From Anthracocystis setariae (Eukaryota > Basidiomycota > Ustilaginomycetes > Ustilaginales > Ustilaginaceae), in assembly GCA_928724745.1 (NCBI GenBank), contig CAKMXJ010000019.1, positions 248,001 to 312,000 on the forward strand: a DNA stretch of 64,000 nt, read 5' to 3'. Under the pieces are notes generated by a model, which saw nothing but the letters and a program-made list of their open reading frames with translations, did not search any database and was not told the DNA's origin. Below, piece after piece: positions 51,401-60,700 of this stretch (the stretch's first letter is position 1; each line of letters starts with the position of its first letter). Position numbers and translations under genes: made by a program.

Positions 51401-52843
51401 CAGCACGACCCCGCTAACGTCGCGATCCTGCTACCCCCTTACATGTTTCACGACCCCGGGATGACGGAACAACAGACCCCGGTCGCTCACCGGGTGTCGG
51501 ACGCCGCCCCGCACCCCGACCCTCTTCCAGCCAGTCCCACGTCCCCCGCCGAAGTGAGACAAATCCTGGCACGCTATCACGACCACCCGACGGCGGGACA
51601 CCCGGGAGTGGCCGCTACACTCGAACTAGTCCGCCGTCACCACTCCTGGCCCAAGCTCAGGCACGATGTCACGGAGTACGTTCGGACCTGTGGAGCCTGT
51701 AAGCGCGCCAAAGCGCCCCGGCATAAGCCCTACGGACTGCTGCTCCCGCTCGACGCCCCGTCCCGGCCGTTCGGAACCATCACCATGGATCATATTGAGG
51801 GTCTCCCGGTTTCCCGGGCCGGTGGTCTTGCATTTGACTCCATCCTCGTCGTCGTCGATCGCCTCACCAAGTACTCCCTCTTCCTCCCGGCTCGGAAATC
51901 CGATACAGCCAAAGATCTCGCCCACATGCTGTTCTCCCGCGTCTTTGCCTATTTTGGGCTCCCGGACACTATTGTGTCGGACCGGGGGCGCACTTTTGTA
52001 GCATCCCTGTGGAAAGACATTTTAACGGCCCTCGGGACCACCCCGGCCCTCTCCACAGCCTATCATCCCCAAACCGATGGCCAAACCGAGCGTGTTAACC
52101 AAAATCTCGAAGTTTTCCTCCGATTCTATGTCAACTACCAGCAAGACGACTGGGCTGCCTGGCTGCCGTACGCCCAACTTACGCTTAACAATCGGGTGTC
52201 AGCTACTACCGGGCTCCCGGCCACCCTACCCTTGTTTGGATTCACCCCAAAAACCCTCCCCGGCTCCCCGCCCCTCTCCCTGGATGGTACCCCGCCGTCC
52301 GATTCGGTGTTCCGGGAGCTTCTACAGCACTGCCAAGCCAACATCAACCACGCCGCCACCCTAATGTCCAAGTACGCAAACCGTTCCAGGATGGACCGGT
52401 CTTTTTCCGGGGGTGATATGGTGCTGCTCCGCACCCGACATCTCCGACAAGATCGTCCCTCCCGGAAGTTAGGGAACCCGCTAGCGGGACCATTTCGTGT
52501 TCTCCAGGCGGTAGGCTCCCGGGCTTACAAGCTGGACCTCCCGCCCGCCTGGAAAATTCACCCGGTGTTCCACGTCAGTCTCCTGGAACCGCACTCCCCG
52601 GATACCCGGCCCTCCGAGCACGCCCCGACGTCCCGGCGCCTGGAGGACGACCGGCAGGACTTCGAAGTGGAAGATATCTTGGCTTCCCGCGAGACACGTC
52701 GGGGGCGGCAGTACCAAGTTAAGTGGGCAGGCTACACCCAACCCACGTGGGAGCCAGCGGTTCACTTAGAGAATAGCCAGGAACTGCTCCAGGAATTCCA
52801 CCAGCGGCAGTCCGGGAGCCAAGTTAGCGCCCGGGGCTGCTGA
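48420..52843 (+). pseudogene. Gypsy B gag (3' part) and pol with chromodomain
   Basis: This continues the frame opened at 39,629. It holds the gag core (FHKWDTFCADLRRTYGDP), aspartic protease (ALIDGGATASF near 49,518), reverse transcriptase (VYLDDILIF near 50,518), RNase H (ETDASDYVVAAVL near 50,968), integrase zinc finger (GHPGVAATLELVRRHHSWP...CGACKRAKAPRH, 51,595-51,720), integrase core and a chromodomain near 52,660-52,800 (YQVKWAGY). Uninterrupted, gag-pol would be about 1628 codons in one frame, as in Tf1/sushi elements. The copia insertion disables gag. The gag zinc knuckle (CYGCGGPHAVRDC, 49,062-49,100) is encoded in another frame, which implies compensating small indels between about 48,930 and 49,210. 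Confidence 0.9.
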
Positions 52844-53194
52844 CTCCTAGCTGCCCCCGCCTCCCGGACACCAGCGCGGGAGCAACCAGCGCGGTCACCG
52901 TGGGAAGCACCGGCGAGGGAACGGGCGACGCACTGTCCCGACCCGGAAAGCGGGCCAGTAGTCGGGAGCCATGCGCCCCGGCACACTCAGCTCGTCCCGG
53001 TCGACTTCCCGACCCGGCCACCGTACCCGGGGGACAGAAGACTCGCTGACACACTCACACACACGCCCACACTCTTACCCTCACTCTCACACACGCACAC
53101 ACACACTCAACACGCGGGAACTCGGGGTAAACACAATCTTATTCCCGGGATCCTAATGACCCCGGACACACGACAGAACATGGCTCCCGGGGGC
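52844..53194. other. Spacer between gypsy B pol and the antisense gene
   Basis: The two genes converge here. The spacer is rich in TCCCG/CGGGA pentamers and has a CA/ACTC-rich microsatellite at 53,045-53,110. It probably holds the 3' end of the antisense transcript. Confidence 0.5.
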
Positions 53195-55115
53195 CTATCG
53201 ACGCCCCCGACGCGGAGGGGTGCGAGGACGGGACTCGTATACGTCCGAGTCCACCATCACCACATCCTCGTCAGAGTCCTCCCCGGACTCCCGGCTCTGG
53301 TCCTCCGCCCCCGAGGACTCCTTGCCGCGGGACTCGCCCCGGGAGTCTTCCCGGGAGCTGCCCCGACGACGGGCACGGATCGGGGCCCGCATGTCCCGCA
53401 CCACCGCCTGAGCACGGCGGCGCTGGGCACGCCTCTCCGGCTCGGGAGAGGGAGGGCGGAGTCCACCCACCGGGAGACGCTTCCCGCCCGTTTGGAAGCT
53501 CCCCGGGAGGCGCTTACCCCCCGACTGCGGAGGGCGCTTTCCTCCCGTCTGTGGCCGAGAGCCACTGGCCCGGGGAGCTCGCTCCCGCGTTGGCGTCCCG
53601 GGACGCTGCCTTTTGGCACGCGCCAACTCCGGGGTGGCCGGAGCGTATCCCGGGGGAGGGGAACCCCGGCGTCGGGACGGCCCAGCTTCAGCATTGGGCC
53701 GCGGGGGAGCCGCCACGCGAGCAGGGGCGGGGGCGGGAACCGGGACAGGGGCAGGGGCAGGCGCGGGCACCATCGGGGGCGGGGGAGGTGGCGGGACGCC
53801 AAGCTCCCGGGTGATGCTCTCAAAAGCACCACTCACACCCTCCAGGTACCGGAGGATGCTCTCGTCCCGAGAGGACCACTCGAGACGCCTCTCCGCTCCC
53901 ACGGCAGCGGTCCGGCGAAGGACCTGCACCAACGCGGCGATGACTCCCGCCGCGTGGGATGCCGCCTCCCGGGCCCCGGCCAGATGTTGGTCCCCCGGGG
54001 CATCAAAGGGACACACCTGGCGCAGGGCCAGGGGAGCATCGGGGATGAGGGTGGTTTGTTTCCACCCCCTTTGACCCCGAGGGGGCCGGGAGCCCGGGGC
54101 ACTGCCGCCCGCACCGGAAGACGGCCCAGCGGGGGACTCGGGGGCCCGGGGACGAGTGCCCACCTTGGCCTGGCGCCGAGCCTCGTACCGAGCACGCGCG
54201 GGAGCGTACTCGGCCGCCAGATACCCCGGCAGGTCTGCCGCCGAGAAGGAAGTAAAGGGCATCCCGGGGTTAGGACGTACACCCCGGGCCCGGAGGACAA
54301 GATAGGCTTCCATCAGGAAGCCGCCCTCCTGACGTCCCGTGATGTCCGGGACGCGCCCTTGCCAGTCGCAGGGATACCCCGCGGCATGGCACCTCTCGCA
54401 CGCAGCATGCTGGCCGTCCCGGGGGTCCTCCGGACCCCCGACGTCCCGATGCGCGTACCCCAGGGAGCACTGGGGGTGGGGTTTCTTCTTACTGTTGGCG
54501 CAAGACCAACAGTGCCCATACCCCTCCGAGGCGGGAGGGGTTCCCCGTGCCCTGACCTCCCGGACCAGACCTGCCAGCCTCCCGGGATCCCTGATCGCTA
54601 CGCCAGCCCCGGAAGTCGGGGCGGCCACGTTCGAGGGCCCGGGGACAGTCCCACTGGAAGGGACCATCGCGGTGCTGGCTTCTGGGCGCGGGAGCCCGGG
54701 AGCCTGCTGCCCAACTTCCCGACACGCGGCCGAAGCCTGTGCCGGGGACTCGTCCACGCCCTGGACGCCCGGGACCAAATCGGGGCCAGCTTCCCCGCGC
54801 GGGAGCACGGGGGACTCATCCACATACAGGGAGACTACGTCTCCCTCTTGGGCCACATAGCGACCCGACTCGTCCACACCCTCCGGGGCACTCACGCCCC
54901 GGGACTCGTCCACTACCTCCGGGGCACTCACGCCCCGGGACTCGTCCACGTCATTGCTGTTGCCAGGGGCGGGGGCAGAGCCTCCCGACACCCCGGCACC
55001 GGAGCCGCCTCGCCGGGCGGAAGATCTGGTTGCTGTCAGAAAAAAAAATAAAAAGAAGAAGACGTTAGTACGGTCCACGCCACTCTCCGGGTCCCGAACA
55101 GTACTTACCGGGCAT
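53195..55115 (-). CDS. Gypsy B antisense accessory gene, spliced, Zn2Cys6-like cluster
   Basis: The predicted protein has 614 residues: exon 1 is only 7 coding bases (55,115-55,109, ATGCCCG) and exon 2 runs 55,032-53,195. The 76-nt intron starts GTAAGT, has a perfect TACTAAC branch point at 55,070-55,064, a pyrimidine tract and CAG. The joined frame matches the long ORF. A Cys cluster at residues about 174-226 reads C-x2-C-x10-C-x22-C-x2-C-x6-C (HCWSCANSKKKPHPQC ... ACERCHAAGYPCDW); its second half fits the Gal4-type pattern CxxCxxxGxxCxW. The N-terminus carries VDESRGVSAPE repeats; the C-terminus is Pro/Arg-rich with an acidic end. A sense genomic RNA would carry this intron in reverse and could not splice it, so the gene is evidently transcribed from the opposite strand. 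Confidence 0.85.
55033..55108 (-). other. Intron of the antisense accessory gene
   Basis: Donor GTAAGT at 55,108-55,103, branch TACTAAC at 55,070-55,064, acceptor CAG ending at 55,033. All three signals are near-perfect for fungi. Confidence 0.85.
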
Positions 55116-55196
55116 CTTGGCTGAAGTTAGTGTTCCGAATCTTGAGGAACGAGGTTGTGGGGGAAGGGAAGGAACCAGGAACGGTAGAGAGCCGGG

Positions 55197-55203
55197 TCTT
55201 ATA
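55197..55203 (-). promoter_or_regulatory. TATA box of the antisense accessory gene
   Basis: The minus strand reads CATATAAGA here, about 82 bp upstream of the ATG at 55,115 and inside the element before the 3' LTR. CCCGGG-type motifs cluster just upstream (55,310-55,385). Confidence 0.6.
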
Positions 55204-55376
55204 TGCGAAATAGAAGCCAGCGCTCAGCCCACCGCGCACGTCCCGCCAGGCACACAAAGCGTCCGTTCCTGACTCCTTTGTTCTCAGCGCGGACCACGCG
55301 TGGTGGGCCCGGGGACCTCCCGGGTGGAGCTTAAGACCCGGGAGTACCAAAAGGCCACGAGGACGTCGGCCTTCCC

Positions 55377-55387
55377 GGGGGGGGGGG
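55377..55387 (+). other. Polypurine tract of gypsy B
   Basis: Eleven G residues end three bases before the 3' LTR. Confidence 0.7.
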
Positions 55388-55390
55388 TAA

Positions 55391-55748
55391 TGTTATGATT
55401 GGGATATCGGGAGAGTTAGTGATTGGTTTCAGTATCAGAGCGGGCAGGAGTGGTCCCCCCGATGACGCCCGGATCGGGGATCGGGGGCAGACTGCGGCAT
55501 CACCCGGGGGGTATCCGGGAGGCCACATAATCTCACGTCCTAAGTCCACCACACTCACGACAGGACGTCGATTGTATTTTAGCTTACTCACTCTAGTAGG
55601 TGGAAATATCAGACCTTCTCCCGATCTCCCGCTCACCTGCTCCGCTATCTTGGCAACGATCCCGGGAGCAACGCCCGGTACCACGCCCCTGGCCTCGATA
55701 CAGACGCACCGCCACGTTCCGAGGTTCCCAGACCCCAGGAGCATAACA
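55391..55748 (+). repeat. Gypsy B 3' LTR
   Basis: The LTR is 358 bp and matches the 5' LTR without visible difference. Confidence 0.95.
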
Positions 55749-56269
55749 CACGTCGGGAATGGCGATGTAAAAGTGGTACCGGTGACGACGCTGCAACAAA
55801 GGGCAAATGTGACTTTGGACATCAAATACAAGGAAAATACTACGACTTTGTCGACCAAAATTGCCGGAGGTCAAAGGGAATGCAATTGATTAGTGGTCTG
55901 GTGCCTCAATCATGAAGATAAGCATGCACAAAGCGTTAAGATTGCGCAGAACAATAACAGCGCAAAGGGGATAGAGCGCACTGAAGTCAGACCGTACGGA
56001 GGTGCGCAGACATGGCAATATCAACAGGCAACTCAGCAGCTTAGCTCAAGTATCTGCTACAGCTGTACAGCAAAAACGGTGCAAAATGGTAAAGATAAGT
56101 TGATTCCTCAAGTAAGCGTATAGCGAAACAGGGGGAGCCACAAAGTAGGGGGAGATAAGTTATATATAGGATTGTCGACATCGACAAAGAAGGGGTAATT
56201 CAACCATCCGACAACACTCAAACCCCCCCCCCCCACACACACACACACACATCCCACTCTACACCACTC
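55749..56269 (+). other. Outer-element remnant to the right of gypsy B
   Basis: The first 140 bp continue open in the interrupted pol frame (HVGNGDVKVVPVTT), which resembles the region after the active site of a copia protease rather than the missing end of RNase H. The remainder has no gene. A TATATATA-like box (56,160-56,168) and a C/AC-rich microsatellite (56,225-56,250) lie before the next ORF and may be its promoter and leader. Confidence 0.5.
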
Positions 56270-57121
56270 ATGATGGCGACCATTTGCCCTACCCACATTT
56301 GCTTTGAAAGCGACAGCAGCAACAGCAACAGCGGTAGTGACTCTGATGAGAGTGCTACCAGTTTGGTAATTCAGAGGCGCATGATGGAGATGGTGTGCGA
56401 CGATGGTGGAGATAGCAAAGAAGGAGGGTCCGACTTTGCGGATAATGGAGAGGAGGACTTGGATGATGGCCAGGAGGGGGATAACAAGGAAGAAGAGGGC
56501 GGCAAGGAAGAGGAGGAGGAAATCGAGTTGGAACCAGAGGCTGAGGATGGGAATGACGGAGGACAGGACCTGGAGGAAAAGTGTCATACCTGTAGAGTAG
56601 GAAGGCACCAATGTCAGCATCCAGCAAAGGTTGTCAAGCGGGGAAGTTGCAGCACCAAATGCTTTCGAGGCTGTAAGAAGAAGAGACCTTGTTTGTTGGA
56701 TACCAATGTCCGCTCCCTCAACTTGCAAAGAACTCAACTCGACAATGCTTGCCACCAGGGAGAACTTTGAGCAGCACGGAACGACTTCAAATCAACGATG
56801 CAAACGCTGCACGCCAAAGACACTGCCCTAAATGCCACCAGCAAGAATCTTTGAACCACCGGAGACAGAACCATGCAAATGCTCGAAGATTACATTGGCT
56901 TTGATTATCAACTACAACTACTGCTTCAACAGCTCAGTAAACATTGGTTTGAGGGAAATGACAAAATGCTCAGGACGTACTTCAAATTTCTCGATAGATA
57001 CAATCTCTGCAAGCTCCTGGACGACGCAGACTTGGAGCGCAAGCATGACCCCAAAGTTGTAGTCACACGAGCCATGGAGAATCCGAGAGCGTTCTCAGAC
57101 ACCAGCAACAATGAAGAATAA
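56270..57121 (+). pseudogene. Outer copia accessory gene with Cys cluster, two TGA stops
   Basis: One frame runs from ATG 56,270 to TAA 57,119, interrupted by TGA at 56,768-56,770 and 56,852-56,854. The uninterrupted product would be about 283 residues. The N-terminal 100 residues are very acidic (EEEGGKEEEEEIELEPEAED). A Cys-rich segment at about 104-141 opens KCHTCRVGRHQC, an excellent match to the first half of a Gal4-type cluster, followed by a less regular second half (CSTKCFRGCKKKRPC). The C-terminal part is Leu-rich and helical (DYQLQLLLQQLSKHW), like the dimerisation helix after zinc clusters. Both stops fit CGA-to-TGA decay. The position, between pol and the 3' LTR, is the same as for the accessory genes of the other two elements. 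Confidence 0.72.
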
Positions 57122-57237
57122 GTATAAAAACAGTTTCAAAATCCCGTTCCTAGAATCCTTCCCCTGCTACAAAGTCCGCCACTCAAGTTTCAAGCGATCA
57201 TATTGATGTTGCAACACTCTTTGCCTCAAAGGGGGAG

Positions 57238-57469
57238 TGTTAAGAATTGTTTCGAGTCAAAAGAATAAAACCCACAAAACATGTTAGTTCGCAATAGTTT
57301 CCCCAATCCACACTTTTGATATGCAATATGCAATATGCACCAGCGACTTCACTACAATATGCGATATGCTACAGCACAGACGTTGCAACCTCAGATCTGT
57401 ATATAAGTTGGCTAGATTTGCGCATTTTGGCAACCAAAATTTCAGTTAGTTTCCTCATTATTTTTCACA
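57238..57469 (+). repeat. Outer copia 3' LTR
   Basis: The LTR is 232 bp, TGTTAAG...TTCACA, preceded by the polypurine tract AAAGGGGGAG and followed by the AAAGT duplication. It contains repeated ATATGCAATATGC/ATATGCGATATGC segments and a TATATAAG box near 57,400. Confidence 0.85.
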
Positions 57470-57721
57470 AAAGTGTCAAACGGGTCGGGATACGGAAATC
57501 AATCATCCCTCAGTTCTCTAGCGCCCGGAAATGGCACCTCCACGTTGAGGTGTTATTCAGCCAATTCTCAGAACCTATGAAAATGCATGCCAGACATCCT
57601 TCTCGAGAACGACCAACCTTCCCACGTACAATCATACATTCCGCCATCAGCTACCTTGCTGAAATGCCTTGCACAGTATAAAAGAGCCGCAAGGTCGCAG
57701 CGGCATCCCTATCTCGGCGTC

Positions 57722-60700
57722 ATGCATCTTCGGCAAAGCTGGCTTCTGGTCTTCGCTCTGACCGCATACCTGGCAGACTCGACTGGCGCTCTGCTGCTGG
57801 ATTCCGGGGCCTCGATCGAGGTAGAGGGACCGGTGCGTGGGCCAGTCATAGCCAGCCAAGCTTCGCTGGAACAAGTCGCTTTCACAGATGCCGACATCAA
57901 GTCAAATTCAGATTCGTTGGTGGTGTCTGACGCAGCACAGTCGGGCATCAGCAGTGGATGCAAGAGATCTACAGACTTCTTTGAGCAGGTATGCACCAAC
58001 CAGAATGCTGCCACCTCACAAGGTTCGACGGTACTTGCCGACCTACTACTCTGCGATCTTCCTGAGGTTGAACCGCTCGTCCGACCGGACTCGGCTGCAG
58101 AGCCACACGGCAAAGCACCGAGCACTACGTACGCGGTCTCTGGCACCATCGTTGTTCGAGGAGACAACATCCACACAGGACATCGGTCCGACCGACTACC
58201 CGCCCTAGATGGCAGTCAGACGGTCCAAACCGCACCGCACGCTGCCCCTGCGATGGTGCCGGGAAGCGCGGACAGAGCCGCTTATCCCGGCCCAAATGAC
58301 GAAGGATTCTGGAGGCAAAGAGACGGCAGCTCAGAATGGTATCCTGCGTCAGAGAAGCCATCTGAGCGTCCAGCACCGGAACTTCAACCACATGTCGGCA
58401 GTGTAGAAGCCACCCCGGGGCCTGAAGGCCAGGCCTCTGATCGGAGCACTAATCATTATTCAAGCGAATACGACGCATGGTCAGCCGAACAAGAGCAAGG
58501 GGCCTTCCTCAGCTTCAAGGAATGGAAAGAGCGCCACGCTCCAGACGCAGCCAATTCTCCAAATGACGTCCGCCGGAAGTCGAAACAAGATGAAGCGCAG
58601 GAAGCAGGGTCCAAGACACCATCCAATCCAATCGCAACCCGTGACACGATTGAAGACACTCGCGATCACTCATTCCCCCCAAAGAAGGTTGATCCACACC
58701 ACAGCTCCACTTCTATCCCAGCGAACTCGAAAGCCGGTTCTGCCCCCCAGGGCTCTTCTCGACCGCAGATTCCGTCCAACCAAGCGCAAAATATCCAGAC
58801 AGAGTCTCGGATAATGCAAGACCACCATCTGATGGACGCTTCTGGATCACCTCCCAACAAGCAGGCAGATGCAACACAGCCTGGCTTTAGCGTCGCTGCG
58901 GGCGACACATCAGCGCATCTACAGAAGCTCAAACACCGGTGGAACTTCGCCTCGCTGGACTGTGCGGCAGTAGTGCACAGGACCAACCCGGAGGCCAAAT
59001 TTGCCAGCGCCATCCTGAGCGAGAAGAAGGATCGATATATGCTCTCTCCCTGTCCTCAGCCGGGTGGAAAGAACAAAGGATCCAGTCAGTTTGTCATCGT
59101 CGAGCTGTGCGAGGAGATCAAAATCGACACCATCGTGCTCGCCAACTACGAGTTCTTCAGCAACATGTTCAAAAAGTTCAAAGTGACGGCAGCTAAACAA
59201 CTCACAGGCCGGGAGGATGACTGGACCCAGCTCGGCGTCTTCCGTGCGCGCAACGTGCGAGGACAGCAAGTCTTTCGCATCCCGTACGCTCCCCGTTCGG
59301 ACGACTTCTTCAAATATGTCCGTGTCGATTTCCTTGAGCACTTCGGCAGCGAGTTTTACTGCCCCGTCAGCTTGCTTCGGGTCTACGGCATAACCGAGAT
59401 GGAGGAGTACAAGCTACAGGTGGAAGGGCGCACAGGCGATCCGGATCCTGTGGATGTGATCGATCCAGCTATGTCAGGTAAGGCAGACAACGTCGTGCCA
59501 ACGTCTCCTGATCTGAACGAAGCGGTCACACTTCCAGAACCTCTCGTTGGCGACATCAGTCCGGGTACTGAACCTGCCAATCTGACAGCAAAGGATGAGG
59601 ATGTCTGGAGAAAACACGAGCAAGCTTTTCAACGTAGACTGCAGAACCAAACCTTCATTCGAGAAGCTGTCGATGCAGAGTTGCCAGTGAGCGAATTTTC
59701 ATCATCTCAACCGCCAGCTCAGCCGTCCAAGCCACCCCAACAGGCTGCTGGGATAGCTCGTCTCGATGCGTCTGACAACCAAGAGGACCTTCAAGAGCGG
59801 GCGCAATGTTTCATTGAAGATGCCCCAAATCATCGTGCTGGCAACACAGACAGATGCCTTCGCCCTAGAAGTCAAACGAAGCCATTCTACTCCCTCAAAT
59901 CTGTTTCATATCGTTCCAAGCACACTGGGTATTCTCTGCCTGCCAACTCTACTGCGAAAGCCCCCGTCGACGAAAATGCCAGGTTCGTCGGTTCAAAGCC
60001 TGCCGCAGTTCCTACTGAGGCAGAGCTAGATCCGGAACGGGCTCGAAGGTCGTCAATCCCCCGCACTAACCCATCAGGGTCACACGGCAATCCGGGCAGC
60101 GAATCTGTCTACCGAGCCATACACCGGCGGTTGAGTGCGCTCGAGTCGAATGCCACACTCAGTCTCAGCTACATCGAACACAGTGGGCAGATGCTACGCG
60201 AAGTGTTTGCTCGTATGGAGAAGCGCCAGGAGGTCCGTATGTCAGACATGCTTCGTGCTCTGAATACGAGCAACTGGCAGCAAATCGAGTCTCTCAAACG
60301 ACGGCAGCAAGTCGATCTACAACGTGCCATCTTTGAATTTGACGTTCACCGCCAGCAGGCCGACAATGAACGTCGGGCCTTACTCCGCGAGGTCCACATC
60401 CTAGCGGAAGAAGTGCTTCTGGAGAAACGTCTCTCGATCGCACAGCTGGTCATGCTCTTGGTTGTCTTCGTCTTTGTAGGCATGACTCGAGGGTCCAGGA
60501 CGGCACCTTTGTTGCATTCGGGGTTTGCCAAGATTGGTCGTGGCCCCAGGCGTCGGGAGGCAAAGGTCGACGGAAAATTGGTTGTCCCAGCTTCGCCAAT
60601 GAGGGAGGTCGCTCGGATGGAACAAAGCACTGATGCACCACAGCCTCAACGCTCACCGCTTCGGGAGAATACGTCGATTCCTGCCTGGAGGGAGCCCCAG

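Larger units (their letters stand above)
39224..55748 (+). mobile_element. Ty3/gypsy chromovirus B (Tf1/sushi-like) with antisense accessory gene
   Basis: The 358-bp LTRs at 39,224-39,581 and 55,391-55,748 appear identical, and each begins TGTTATG and ends CATAACA. Without the nested copia the element is about 8.2 kb. Gag and pol share one frame, a chromodomain ends pol, and a spliced gene lies antisense before the 3' LTR. No target duplication is seen (CCATA left, CACGT right), so one flank may have been exchanged by recombination. Confidence 0.92.
35350..57469 (+). mobile_element. Outer Ty1/copia element hosting nested insertions
   Basis: The first and last LTR bases (TGTTAAGAATTG at 35,350 and ...TTTTTCACA at 57,469) are bounded by the 5-bp duplication AAAGT at 35,345-35,349 and 57,470-57,474. 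Removing the solo LTR and gypsy B leaves about 4.6 kb. The copy is internally deleted, because the 5' LTR fragment runs straight into the protease region and gag is missing. It also carries several TGA stops, so it is the oldest layer. Confidence 0.8.

Noticed and set aside
53156..55051. 631-codon plus-strand ORF opposite the antisense accessory gene
   Set aside because: GC-rich sequence without stops. The splice signals, TATA box and Cys cluster are on the other strand.
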